Position numbers and translations under genes: made by a program. This document shows, one piece after another, positions 30,990-39,003 of a DNA stretch of 56,708 nt (the first letter of the stretch is position 1; each line of letters opens with the position of its first letter). Source of the stretch: Streptomyces sp. ISL-11 (lineage in GTDB: Bacteria > Actinomycetota > Actinomycetes > Streptomycetales > Streptomycetaceae). The DNA lies in contig NZ_JAGGOL010000042.1 of the NCBI RefSeq assembly GCF_018614525.1, forward strand, positions 1 through 56,708. The letters are read 5' to 3'. The notes beneath the pieces were generated by a model. The model saw only the letters and a program-made list of their open reading frames with translations. It had not been told where the DNA came from and ran no database searches.

Positions 30990-31994
30990 TCAGCTCGTGC
31001 CGGCCACGACCGGGTAGTGGTCGGACAGGTCGGTGTACGTGTAGTCCTTGCCCCAGCTGGAGACGGTCCACGGCGCGGACGACTCCTTGACCACCGCGTT
31101 CCGCCAGGCCGCGGGCCGGGCGTGGCCGTTGCGGTGCAGCACGTAGTCGAGGTCCTCGCGCCCGTCCGTCGGGTACCGGTAGGCCGCGATCGAGTTCTCC
31201 TTCGTGTCGAAGGAGTACGGGTGTCCGGTGCGGGAATCCGCCGGCGCGAGGTCGGCGTCCGCGAGCATCGACGCGTATTCGGCGCTGTGCGAATCGACAT
31301 TCAAGTCGCCCGCGAGCATGACCTGTTCACCCGCCGGAATGTTCTTCGCGTCGAGGAACGCGTCGATCTGCCGGAACTGCTTGGCCCGGTCCGCCGCGGC
31401 CTCGCCCGCCTTGCAGCCGCTGTCGGTCGACTGCGTGTGCGTTCCCACGAGGTGCACCTTCGTGCCGTTCACGTTCAGCACCACGTAGGCGAAGCCCTTG
31501 TTGGACCACCAGTCCGACCCGCACGCGTCCTTGAATATCACCTGCTCCTTGCGGACGATGGGCCACTTGCTGAGCACCGCGACACCGCCGTCCTCCGGCG
31601 TCGTGGTGGAGTAATTCCCGCTCGTCGCGTCCCAGCCGCCCTTGCTCCGCCCGACGACCGGCGTCTGATACGGGTACTGCCCGGCGGCATTGGCCTTCAG
31701 CGCGTCCGAGGCGCCGTTGTCGAATGCCTCCTGCAGGACGACGACGTCATTTCCCCCGAAGAATCCGGCGGCGGGAATCGCCTTGGCCCGGTGGTCCTGC
31801 CCCCAATTCGGGTAGAGGCTCGTGCTCATGAGGAAGGTGTTGTACGTGAGCACCTTGAGCTCCGGCACCGCAGCGGCGGTGGCGCCGCCCGAAGCGGCCT
31901 CGGCCGTCTGCGGCAGCGCCGCGGTCAGGGCAACGGCCGCGAGAGCGGTGGCGAGCGCGGAGGCGGTGGTTCTGGCGTGCTGGACGAGCGGCAC
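30990..31994 (-). CDS. Secreted sphingomyelinase C (EEP superfamily)
   Basis: A 334-aa exported phosphodiesterase that hydrolyses sphingomyelin to ceramide and phosphocholine, related to Bacillus and Staphylococcus beta-toxin type enzymes. A signal peptide runs to about residue 35 (TALAAVALTAALPQTAEAA). Catalytic motifs of the endonuclease/exonuclease/phosphatase fold are N52 (LTYNTFLM), E89 (VVLQEAFDNG), GDLNVDSHSAEY, and D325-H326 (LSDHYPV). GTG start with AAGGGAG six bases upstream. It could also accept other phospholipids. Confidence 0.9.
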   Translation of the reverse strand: MPLVQHARTTASALATALAAVALTAALPQTAEAASGGATAAAVPELKVLTYNTFLMSTSLYPNWGQDHRAKAIPAAGFFGGNDVVVLQEAFDNGASDALKANAAGQYPYQTPVVGRSKGGWDATSGNYSTTTPEDGGVAVLSKWPIVRKEQVIFKDACGSDWWSNKGFAYVVLNVNGTKVHLVGTHTQSTDSGCKAGEAAADRAKQFRQIDAFLDAKNIPAGEQVMLAGDLNVDSHSAEYASMLADADLAPADSRTGHPYSFDTKENSIAAYRYPTDGREDLDYVLHRNGHARPAAWRNAVVKESSAPWTVSSWGKDYTYTDLSDHYPVVAGTS

Positions 31995-32261
31995 TGCATC
32001 TCCCTTGTGGGGCGGGGACGGTGACGGCACAGATACGGGCGTGACCCCCGTTGCTGGGGGGACGACGCGCCGCCCACATCAAATCAGGGGGAGTTACCTC
32101 CGGATAGCCTTCAGGTGATCAATTGCCCTACGGAAGCGGTCGACTTCGCGCGGTCATCGTCCTCTGGGTGTGGTCAGATCATCGGAAGCGACCGTTTCGT
32201 TTGACCGGCCGAAGGAGCCGGAAGGAACAAGGGGCCCACCGCACCAGCAGGAGGAGCCCCC
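31995..32261. promoter_or_regulatory. Divergent promoter region (sphingomyelinase / HAD gene)
   Basis: 267 bases between divergent genes with no supportable coding sequence. It is relatively AT-rich near 32095-32215. It should contain both promoters, but no consensus pair stands out. Confidence 0.4.
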
Positions 32262-32897
32262 ATGCCCAGCCACACCGGCGACCGGCCCCGAGGTCTGCTC
32301 CTCGACTTCGGCGGAGTCCTGACGACCCCGATCGCCGACGCGACCGAAGCCTTCTGCCTGCGCGAGGGACTCGCCCCCGACGCCTTTCTGAACGTCATCT
32401 CCACGGACCCGGTGGGACGCGAGCTGTACACGAGCCTGGAGCGGGGGCTGATCAGCCAGGCCGAGTGGAACGCACGCACGGCGCCCCTGCTGAGCGTCGA
32501 CGCCACCGATCTGCTCGGCCGCGTCCTGGCCGGCCTCCGCCCGGAACCCACGCTGATCGACGCGGCCCAGGCCGCCCACCGGGCGGGCGTACGGGTCGGC
32601 ATCCTCTCGAACAGCCTCGGCTCCACGCCCTACGATCCCTACGCGGGCTACGAACTCGACACCCGGTACGACCCCGTCGTCCTCTCCGGGCACCACGGAA
32701 CCCGTAAACCCGAACCGCCGATCTACGCGACGGCGCTCGGCCTCATGGGACTCCCCGCCGACGCCTGCGTCTTCGTGGACGACAGCGCGCGCAATCTCGC
32801 ACCCGCCCGCGACCTCGGCATGGCCGTCGTCCTCGACGCCGACCCGTCCGACACGGTCACCCGGCTGGAAGAGCTTCTCGGCCTTCCGCTCAGGTGA
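32262..32897 (+). CDS. HAD-IA family hydrolase
   Basis: A 211-aa haloacid-dehalogenase-like hydrolase, probably a small-molecule phosphatase. Motif I is LLLDFGGVLTTP, so the usual second Asp is Gly, as in several HAD subgroups with altered acid-base residue. Motif II is GILSNSLGS, the Lys is in GTRKPEPPIY, and motif IV is CVFVDDSARNLAPARDLGM. ATG start with GGAGGAG eight bases upstream. It may share a transcript with the phosphatase gene behind it. Confidence 0.88.
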   Translation: MPSHTGDRPRGLLLDFGGVLTTPIADATEAFCLREGLAPDAFLNVISTDPVGRELYTSLERGLISQAEWNARTAPLLSVDATDLLGRVLAGLRPEPTLIDAAQAAHRAGVRVGILSNSLGSTPYDPYAGYELDTRYDPVVLSGHHGTRKPEPPIYATALGLMGLPADACVFVDDSARNLAPARDLGMAVVLDADPSDTVTRLEELLGLPLR

Positions 32898-33022
32898 CGA
32901 CGCCGGCCGCGGGGTTCTCGCGGGAGCCCGTGACGTTCCGGCCCCGCGGAACCGCCGTCGTGGGCACCACGTCCACTGTGGAGCGGCGTGAAGAGCGCCC
33001 CGGGACGCGAGGGAGCACGGAG

Positions 33023-33646
33023 ATGACCGGAACAGCCACCCGCTACCTCCATCTCGTCCGGCACGGCGAGGCGGCACCGGACGGGAGCGGGTTGACGGAC
33101 ACCGGCGAACGGCAGGCCGTCCTGCTCGGCCGGCGCCTCCGCCACCTCCCCGTCTCGGCGATCCACCACGGCCCCCTGCCAAGGGCGGCCCTGACCGCCC
33201 GGCTCATAGGCGAGCAGCTCCCCGGTGTCCCCGTGCACGCCTGCGAGGCCGCCGGCGACTACGTGCCGTACCTCCCGGAGGCGTACGAGCTGCCGAAGGA
33301 CGGCGCCGGCCGCTTCCTCGACTTCCTGGAACAGTTCACGCCGGAGGACCGCGAGCGCGGACCGGCGCTGGCCCGGGAGGCGGTGGAGCGCTTCACCGGC
33401 CCGGTCCGGGGCGACGCCGACCGGCACGAGGTGCTCGTCACGCACAACTTCCTGATCGGCTGGCTCGTACGGCACGCCATGGACGCCCCGAACTGGCGCT
33501 GGCTGGGCCTGGACCACGCCAACGCCGCCCTCACCGCGATCCGCTACGCCCCGGACCGCCCCGCCGCGCTCCTCTTCCAGAACGACATGCGGCACCTTCC
33601 CGCCGACCTGCGCTGGACCGGCTTCCCGGCGGAGCTCCACCTGTGA
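33023..33646 (+). CDS. Histidine phosphatase family protein
   Basis: A 207-aa phosphoglycerate-mutase-like phosphatase. The catalytic His is in YLHLVRHGEAAPDG; the second His pair is in HEVLVTHNFLIGWLVRHAM. Start ATG 33023 has AGGGAG upstream and places the RHG motif near the N-terminus as usual; a GTG at 32894 overlapping the HAD stop would add 43 residues without similarity. Substrate unknown. Confidence 0.87.
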   Translation: MTGTATRYLHLVRHGEAAPDGSGLTDTGERQAVLLGRRLRHLPVSAIHHGPLPRAALTARLIGEQLPGVPVHACEAAGDYVPYLPEAYELPKDGAGRFLDFLEQFTPEDRERGPALAREAVERFTGPVRGDADRHEVLVTHNFLIGWLVRHAMDAPNWRWLGLDHANAALTAIRYAPDRPAALLFQNDMRHLPADLRWTGFPAELHL

Positions 33647-33673
33647 AGCCGGTCCCCGTGCCGCGAGCCGCGG

Positions 33674-34042
33674 TCAGCGCCCGGACCGCGCCAGGGCCTC
33701 CCGTACGGCCTCGTCCGTACGGGCCACCACCGCCGTGCCGTCGTCGGCCGTGATGATCGGCCGCTGGAGCAGCTTCGGGTGCCGGGCGAGCGCCTCGATC
33801 CAGCGGTCCCGCGTCTCCGCGTCGCGCGGCCAGCCCTTCAGGCCGAGCTCCTTCGCCTCCGCCTCCTGCGTCCGCGTGATGTCCCACGGTTCGAGCCCGA
33901 GCCGGCCGAGGACGGCGCGGACCTCCGCCTCGCTCGGTACGTCGTCGAGGTAGCGGCGGACGGTGTAGCCGGCCCCCTCCGCGTCCAGCAGGGTGATGGC
34001 GCCGCGGCACTTCGAACAGGCGGGATTGATCCAGATCTCCAT
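33674..34042 (-). CDS. ArsC/Spx-like thioredoxin-fold protein (arsenate reductase family)
   Basis: A 122-aa single-domain protein, MEIWINPACSKCRGAITLLD, with Cys 9 and Cys 12 as a CxxC pair and WPRDAETRDRWIEALARHP LLQRPIIT in the usual places. Members include glutaredoxin-coupled arsenate reductases and YffB-like proteins. No ars operon is near, so an arsenic role is not supported. Converges with the phosphatase gene. Confidence 0.85.
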   Translation of the reverse strand: MEIWINPACSKCRGAITLLDAEGAGYTVRRYLDDVPSEAEVRAVLGRLGLEPWDITRTQEAEAKELGLKGWPRDAETRDRWIEALARHPKLLQRPIITADDGTAVVARTDEAVREALARSGR

Positions 34043-34160
34043 GCCCGCAACCGTATCGCGCGATCCGTCAAAGGCCGCCTGAGCTGGGTCGATTGTCAGT
34101 GCCCGGCAGTAAAATAGGGGGAGTTGAGCGAGGGCTCACGACCGCGTCAGGAGGATGCCG

Positions 34161-34439
34161 ATGGCCACAGCCGTAACACCTCTCCCGAACCTGCCCACTC
34201 TCCCCACCCTGCCGAAGAAGAAGCTGCCCGCCGGCCGGCCACGTGTCTGGTACGAGACGCACAACCGCCGGCTGAAGGCCATGCGTCTGGCCATCGCCCT
34301 GCTCCACTCCGGCGTCCAGCGCCCGAAGCAGGCCGACAACCGCCGGATACGGAGGGTCGCGGCGCGGATCGGCGTTCGCCCGCCGTCCAACACGACCTGC
34401 CGGATGGTGCGCTCGCTCATCCCCGACGACAGCCACTGA
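34161..34439 (+). CDS. Small basic protein of unknown function
   Basis: A 92-aa very basic protein: an N-terminal Pro/Leu-Pro repeat (LPNLPTLPTLPKKKLPAGRP) followed by RVWYETHNRRLKAMRLAIALLH and RRIRRVAARIGVRPPSNTTCRMV. It has the look of a nucleic-acid-binding helix pair, but no family is recognised. GGAGG at 34150-34154 is six bases before ATG 34161; the ATG at 34155 would overlap it. TAAAAT at 34110-34115 could be its -10 box. A perfect hairpin follows. Confidence 0.7.
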   Translation: MATAVTPLPNLPTLPTLPKKKLPAGRPRVWYETHNRRLKAMRLAIALLHSGVQRPKQADNRRIRRVAARIGVRPPSNTTCRMVRSLIPDDSH

Positions 34440-34466
34440 GGACGAACACCGCGCTCCAGCCGGCCC

Positions 34467-34500
34467 TGGGCCCTTGTCTCCGAGAGGAGACAAGGGCCCA
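34467..34500. terminator. Terminator hairpin after small basic protein gene
   Basis: A perfect 15-bp stem TGGGCCCTTGTCTCC with loop GAGA, 28 bases beyond the stop. Confidence 0.85.
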
Positions 34501-34624
34501 GTCGTATCAGCGAACGCCCGCCGGGATACCCTTCCTCAAGTTTGCCTAAAAGACGAAAAAGGTCGGCAAAGAAGCCGAATGGGGCCCGGCCCCGGAATTC
34601 GCACCACCCCAGAAGGACCACTGA

Positions 34625-35551
34625 ATGACGACTCCGCCGCCCCCGCCCCCGCCGCCGTCCGAGCCGCCCGCCGTGCCGCCCATGGTGCCGTCGGCTCCGC
34701 CGCAGTGGGGAGCACCGCTGCCCCAGGCGCCCTATTTCCCGCTGCCGCCCGAGCCGCCCCGCAATGGCCTCGGCATTCCCGGAATGGTGCTGGGAATCGT
34801 CGGCGCGGTATGCGGACTCGTGCCGTTCCTCTTCTGGGTCGCGGCGCCCCTGGGCATCGTCGCCCTCATTCTCGGCCTGGTCGGCCTGGCGCGGGTGCGC
34901 AAGGGAATGGCGACCCACAAGGGCATGTCGATCGCGGCCACCGCGCTCGGCGCCGCCTCCATGGCACTGGCCGTCCTGGGCGTCTTCCTGACCATCGGCT
35001 TCTTCCACGCGGTGAAGAAGGAGAACGACAAGGAGAAGGCGAGGGCCGAGGCGAGCGCCGAGGCGACGCCGTCCCCGGACGCGAGCGACGAGTCCGACGA
35101 CGAGGCCGACGAAGAGCCCGACGACGACCGGGTCCAGACCGAGAAGCGCACGCTCGAATTCGGCAACACGGCCCGCTACAAGAACGGCCTCAAGGTCACG
35201 GTCGCCAAACCCGAGGAAACCGAACTCAGTAAGTACGGCACCAAGGAAGGCTATGTCGCCTACAAGGTGACCGTCACCATCGAGAACGGCACCGACAAGG
35301 ACGTCAACCTCGACCTGACCAGCGTCTCCGCCCGGGACGGCGACGGCGCGGGCGTGGAGCGCACGTACGACGTCAGCAAGGGAATCACCTTCGGCAACGG
35401 CATCACCGGCCGCCCCCATCCGGGCAAGTCGCTGACCGGCACGTACGTCTACCTCGTCCCGGAGAACAAGGCGCGCGACCGCATGGAGGTCAGCGTCGAA
35501 CCGGGCGTCGTGAACTACAAGGAAGCCACGTGGAGCGGCTCGGTCAAGTAA
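34625..35551 (+). CDS. DUF4190 / DUF4352-type membrane lipoprotein-like protein
   Basis: A 308-aa protein with a Pro-rich cytoplasmic start (about 45 residues), two transmembrane helices (GIPGMVLGIVGAVCGLVPF...GIVALILGLVGLARV and SIAATALGAASMALAVLGVF) as in DUF4190, a long acidic linker (about residues 135-175) and an external beta domain (KNGLKVTVAKPEE ... YVAYKVTVTIENGTDKDVNLDL) of the telokin-like DUF4352 type. Function unknown. ATG start with AAGGA upstream, flanked by hairpins on both sides, so transcribed alone. Confidence 0.85.
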   Translation: MTTPPPPPPPPSEPPAVPPMVPSAPPQWGAPLPQAPYFPLPPEPPRNGLGIPGMVLGIVGAVCGLVPFLFWVAAPLGIVALILGLVGLARVRKGMATHKGMSIAATALGAASMALAVLGVFLTIGFFHAVKKENDKEKARAEASAEATPSPDASDESDDEADEEPDDDRVQTEKRTLEFGNTARYKNGLKVTVAKPEETELSKYGTKEGYVAYKVTVTIENGTDKDVNLDLTSVSARDGDGAGVERTYDVSKGITFGNGITGRPHPGKSLTGTYVYLVPENKARDRMEVSVEPGVVNYKEATWSGSVK

Positions 35552-35582
35552 CGGACCGCACGGAGTAGAGCGCGGGGCGAAG

Positions 35583-35616
35583 CGAAGGGCCGGAGCGATT
35601 CCGCTCCGGCCCTTCG
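35583..35616. terminator. Terminator hairpin between convergent genes
   Basis: A perfect 15-bp stem CGAAGGGCCGGAGCG with loop ATTC, followed by TTCT, between the DUF4190 and PASTA-like genes. Confidence 0.85.
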
Positions 35617-35647
35617 TTCTGCCCTCGACTCCGGCCGGCCGTGTTGT

Positions 35648-36517
35648 TCAGGAATGCCAGCGGTTCCTGCCGTCGGACGCGGGGCCGCAGACCATGGGCG
35701 TGCCCTTCTTGGTGACGCCGGTCGCCCCGGCGGGTGAGCAGTACGAGCCGGGGTGAACGACGCCCGCTCCGCTCCCGCCGGAACCGGAGGTCCCGCCGCC
35801 GCTGGAACTGCTGCCGCCCGAAGTGCCGGAACCACCCGAAGTGCTGGAGCCGCCCGTGGAGCCGCCGCCTGTCGATCCGTTGTCCGGATCCGGGCCGGGC
35901 TCCCGCGTGGGCTTCGGGTGCAGCGCGGTGTTCTCCTCCTCAGGGCACGCCGTGCCCGGCTCCACCAGGCGCAGCTCCGCGGAGGTTCCCGTCCGTACGA
36001 CCTTTCCGCCTGCCGCGGGGGCCTGAAAACAGACGGTCCACTCGTCGTGAACCCTCGGAAGTTCGACATCCGTATACGCGCTGAGGGCCCGCGCATCGCC
36101 GCCGGACAGCCTCTTGATGACCTTCAACGCCTCCGCGTACGACGTGTTCACCACCGAGGGCATCACCGGGTCCCTGGTCGGAGTCGGTGTCGGTGACGGC
36201 GCATCCCTCTTGGGCGTCGCGGAGGGCGTGGGGGACGGGGACGCCGCGGCGGCGGGCTTCGCGACCGGTTTGCTGTCGTCCTTCGTGTCCTTGGGCGGGT
36301 CGGAGAAAAGGATCAGCAGGAACCAGAGGCCGGAGAGCAACGTCGCGATGACCTTCTTGCCCGTCGTCCAGCGCCCCAGCCACGCCAGCAGGATGCCGCC
36401 GGGAGGGAAGAGGACCAACAAGGCTATGACCAGGGCCGGATGCTGCCACCAGCGCCGGGGCACCTGCGGCGCCGGCGCGTAGGGATGAGAGGGAGGGGAC
36501 GGGAAGGAAGCAGACAT
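35648..36517 (-). CDS. Membrane protein with PASTA-like domain
   Basis: A 289-aa protein. A Pro-rich N-terminus precedes two hydrophobic segments (ALVIALLVLFPPGGILLAWLG and KVIATLLSGLWFLLILF), then a Pro/Ser/Thr spacer and a PASTA-like stretch VMPSVVNTSYAEALKVIKRL. After a Gly/Ser-rich linker the C-terminus is CSPAGATGVTKKGTPMVCG followed by GRNRW, a short two-Cys motif repeated in many actinobacterial surface proteins. It probably faces the cell wall. Start ATG 36517 with GGAG upstream. Confidence 0.82.
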   Translation of the reverse strand: MSASFPSPPSHPYAPAPQVPRRWWQHPALVIALLVLFPPGGILLAWLGRWTTGKKVIATLLSGLWFLLILFSDPPKDTKDDSKPVAKPAAAASPSPTPSATPKRDAPSPTPTPTRDPVMPSVVNTSYAEALKVIKRLSGGDARALSAYTDVELPRVHDEWTVCFQAPAAGGKVVRTGTSAELRLVEPGTACPEEENTALHPKPTREPGPDPDNGSTGGGSTGGSSTSGGSGTSGGSSSSGGGTSGSGGSGAGVVHPGSYCSPAGATGVTKKGTPMVCGPASDGRNRWHS

Positions 36518-36645
36518 GGGGCTCCGGCTCGAACGGTCTGAGTGTGGTGGGGCCGAGGACGCTACTCCGCCGACATGAGCCGGGTATGCCGATCGCATAA
36601 ATCGCTTCGGTCACCCACCGGGTGACCGGCGGCGTCGGCCGGCCT

Positions 36646-37083
36646 TCATGTCCTGCCCGGAGCCCCGGCCGGAAGGGGCTCGACGCCGGACACCCGGCGT
36701 ATCCGGGACGGCTCGACCAGCACGATGACACGCCGCTCGCCCGGAACTCCCCATGCGAACCGCTCGGCGCCCAGATACGTGCGCGCCAGCCGGTCCATGT
36801 TCCGGTCCGCCTCCGCCCCCTCCACGAAGCGGACGGCCGTGCCGCGGATCTGCACGCGGTCGTAAGGGTCCTCGGGATCCGCGTGGGACAGACACACCCG
36901 CGGTTCGCGGCGGAGATTGCGTTCCTTCACCCGCCCGATGGAGGTGTTGAACAGCACCAGCCCCCCGTCGAGCCCCACCCACATGGGGCTCACGTGCGGC
37001 GATCCATCAGGGTTCACCGTGGCGACGTACCAGATGTGGGGCGCTTCGATCCTGACGCGTATGTCGTGCGGTATGGCGACCAT
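36646..37083 (-). CDS. PPOX-class (F420/FMN-dependent) split-barrel oxidoreductase
   Basis: A 145-aa split-barrel protein of the pyridoxamine-phosphate-oxidase superfamily: APHIWYVATVNPDGSPHVSPMWVGLDGGLVLFNTS and RRVIVLVEPSRIRRV. Actinobacterial members often use F420; the cofactor cannot be decided here. ATG 37083 is chosen for family length; a longer frame to 37194 adds an Arg-rich piece overlapping a hairpin. Ribosome site weak. Confidence 0.82.
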   Translation of the reverse strand: MVAIPHDIRVRIEAPHIWYVATVNPDGSPHVSPMWVGLDGGLVLFNTSIGRVKERNLRREPRVCLSHADPEDPYDRVQIRGTAVRFVEGAEADRNMDRLARTYLGAERFAWGVPGERRVIVLVEPSRIRRVSGVEPLPAGAPGRT

Positions 37084-37142
37084 GAGGCAGTACTGCCCTT
37101 GGGCGAGACGGGCGACGCATCGGCTGCGCCAACGAAACCCAA

Positions 37143-37179
37143 GAGCCCCGTCACCGCCCGATGGGCGGTGACGGGGCTC
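37143..37179. terminator. Perfect 17-bp hairpin
   Basis: Stem GAGCCCCGTCACCGCCC with loop GAT. It lies upstream of the PPOX gene, so it cannot be its terminator; it may end transcription arriving from the right or be left from a lost gene. Confidence 0.7.
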
Positions 37180-37206
37180 AGGAGCAAGCTCCATGACCCG
37201 CCGACC

Positions 37207-37228
37207 GGAGGCCCCTCGCGGGGCCTCC
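37207..37228. terminator. 9-bp hairpin
   Basis: GGAGGCCCC and GGGGCCTCC enclose loop TCGC. Close to the previous hairpin; probably a second terminator-like stem. Confidence 0.5.
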
Positions 37229-37356
37229 GCGCGCTCTTGGATGTCGAAGAACTGACGCGCTATCTCTTCATCCTGGGGGCCGGCGTCAGCAAGGCTCGCT
37301 GACCTGCGCGGGAGTGGCCGTCATCTGTCGTTGTTGGTCGTCGTCGGTTCCCCTTG

Positions 37357-37376
37357 GACGGCCCACAGGCGGCCCA
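37357..37376 (+). repeat. 20-base direct repeat, left copy
   Basis: GACGGCCCACAGGCGGCCCA; the copy at 39664-39683 differs at one base. The two flank the three accessory genes. Confidence 0.55.
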
Positions 37377-37445
37377 GCGGAGGCGCACATCCTGACTGTT
37401 GCGAGTCGCCGGCGGGCCCGGGATCGCCCCTGCGGAGCTCCCGGT

Positions 37446-37523
37446 GTTAGCGACTGGCCCCGCTTACGTTAGCGGGGCCGTTAGCAGCTCAAACCGTCTC
37501 CTGCCAGCGCATTAGCGTTAGCG
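37446..37523. repeat. Cluster of TTAGCG words with hairpin
   Basis: TTAGCG occurs at 37447, 37469, 37512 and 37518, and TTAGCA at 37481. The stem-loop GGCCCCGCT / AGCGGGGCC (37456-37479) lies within. Such short repeats are rare in this GC-rich sequence and may be protein-binding sites. Confidence 0.45.
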
Positions 37524-37707
37524 CCGCAGATCCGCATCGGCTCCGTCCTGGCTCGCCGCCTGGCACGCGTCATGGTGGGCCCCGCCGCCGTCAGGGCCAC
37601 GGTCGCGCACGGCGTCTAGATCATCCCCACGCGCGCGGGAGAAGCCGGCGAGCGGATTGATGTCTTCCGGGGGCATCCGCGTACGTGGCTCGTGGTTATG
37701 TGATGTT

Positions 37708-38208
37708 TCATCGGCCAGCATCGAGGATGGACTTGCAGGTAGGTGTTTCCTCTGTCGTGGCCGTGGCGATCTGTTCCAGGAAGAGGCCGACTAAGGCGGT
37801 GAGGTATGCCCAGTATTTTGCTGTAGCCGATGGACCGGAGACGGCACCGAAGCGGTAGCTCATAAGCCTCAAGGCCTGGACGTGCCCTGCGTCTTCTTGC
37901 TCCAGAGCGGGAAGAGACGCGAAGAGCTCGTGAACAGGTTTGGTTGTCACCGTGTCGAGGACGAGAGCCGTTGAGAGCTTCTCCCAGTCGCGCTCGGCGG
38001 AGGATGGGCGGTCCAGGATCAGCGAGTACAACGCGAGCGATGTCAGTAACCGAACCTTCGCATCGGTGCTCACCGGATCGACCTGCCACTTTCGATACAT
38101 CCGGCTGACTTCGCTGTGAAATGTTGTGTCTCGCATGCACACGTCATGCATGCGGCGGCTCACCTCTGTGCAAAACCGCCAAGCAGGTTCCTGATGTCCG
38201 GCAGTCAC
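37708..38208 (-). CDS. Hypothetical protein, accessory region
   Basis: A 166-aa soluble, mostly helical protein of no recognised family (for example LLTSLALYSLILDRPSSAERDWEKL and AKYWAYLTALVGLFLEQIATA). GTG start with AAGGGAG eight bases upstream supports a real gene. Third codon positions are less G/C-biased than in neighbouring core genes, suggesting horizontal origin. Confidence 0.65.
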   Translation of the reverse strand: MTAGHQEPAWRFCTEVSRRMHDVCMRDTTFHSEVSRMYRKWQVDPVSTDAKVRLLTSLALYSLILDRPSSAERDWEKLSTALVLDTVTTKPVHELFASLPALEQEDAGHVQALRLMSYRFGAVSGPSATAKYWAYLTALVGLFLEQIATATTEETPTCKSILDAGR

Positions 38209-38318
38209 AACCCTGACTCCCTTCCGTGGGCTGAGACGCCCGCCAGGGGCATGCGGCTGGCCTGCCGCCGCACACCCTCGGCCTGAGGTTTCTACCCGCT
38301 AGTGGGAGGCGGACTACC

Positions 38319-38834
38319 TCAGACGCAGCTCACGTTCAGCAGGGAGCTGTCCACGTGGCGGACGATGGACTTGCCGTCGTGAAAGATCGTTCCCCACGTC
38401 CGGGTCATGTAGGACCAGTTGACGGGGTTCGACTCGCAGTCCCGGAGGACGGCCGTACTGGTTCGGTTTCCTGGTGGGCACGAGTAGTTGACCGAACCCG
38501 ATGCCACGACTTCAAACGTGCCAGGACCGGGGTAGTACCGCAGTAAGTCCGTCTCTGTACGACAGACCTCCGGAGTGCTCGGTGTACAGCTGCTCATGTA
38601 TCCAACTGCGGTGACCGTGCTGCCGCTGTAGTTGGGTTTAACCGCATTGATTGTGCAGGTGACCAGATGATCAATGTCCAGAGTGGCTGTCCCTGGGCCA
38701 CCCTCAGGACCGGAGCCGGCCGATGCCGGTGTTCCCACCGCCAGCAGCAGGACACACGCGGCCAGTGCCCCCCCCATAAGGAGCGAAGTCTTCGCGCTTG
38801 AGTGCTCACGTTTCTCCCTTGTTCGATGCAGCAT
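38319..38834 (-). CDS. Secreted Cys-rich protein of unknown function
   Basis: A 171-aa protein with a signal peptide (basic start, then LLMGGALAACVLLLAVGTPASAGS, cut near Ala-Gly). The mature part of about 130 residues has six cysteines (TCTINA, SSCTPST, EVCRTE, YSCPPG, DCESN, NVSCV), suggesting three disulfides. No family recognised. Start ATG 38834 is the best Met before the signal; its ribosome site is weak. Codon bias is weaker than in core genes. Confidence 0.65.
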   Translation of the reverse strand: MLHRTREKREHSSAKTSLLMGGALAACVLLLAVGTPASAGSGPEGGPGTATLDIDHLVTCTINAVKPNYSGSTVTAVGYMSSCTPSTPEVCRTETDLLRYYPGPGTFEVVASGSVNYSCPPGNRTSTAVLRDCESNPVNWSYMTRTWGTIFHDGKSIVRHVDSSLLNVSCV

Positions 38835-39003
38835 TGCTTTGCTGGAACCGTGTAGGGCCTGTGAAGCAGCACGACCGTAACTCAAACAAGACGAGAAGCG
38901 GCAGCACACAATTAGACAAAGCCGGTCTCAGCTCTCCCTCGGGGGCACAAGATCGGGCGTGCGGCAGCTGGACCGCGGAGGAAGCAAGGCAGTCCGATGC
39001 TTG

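Larger units (their letters stand above)
37084..37707. other. 624-base intergenic region at the accessory junction
   Basis: No gene supported. It holds two hairpins (37143-37179, 37207-37228), a third at 37456-37479, a 15-base near match to the glnA 3' end (37235-37249), a 20-base repeat shared with 39664-39683, and a cluster of TTAGCG words (37447-37523). It marks the change from core block to accessory DNA. Confidence 0.6.

Noticed and set aside
33674..34042. Arsenic-resistance function for the ArsC-like protein
   Set aside because: No arsR, arsB or acr gene nearby, and the family includes proteins with no link to arsenic.
34625..36517. DUF4190 and PASTA-like genes considered as one signalling system
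   Set aside because: They converge and are separated by a strong terminator; nothing else links them.
37261..37310. Sequence with a GTCAGC/GCTGAC stem considered as a tRNA or tRNA fragment
   Set aside because: No T-loop (GTTCGANTC) or acceptor pairing can be drawn; no tRNA was found anywhere in the window.
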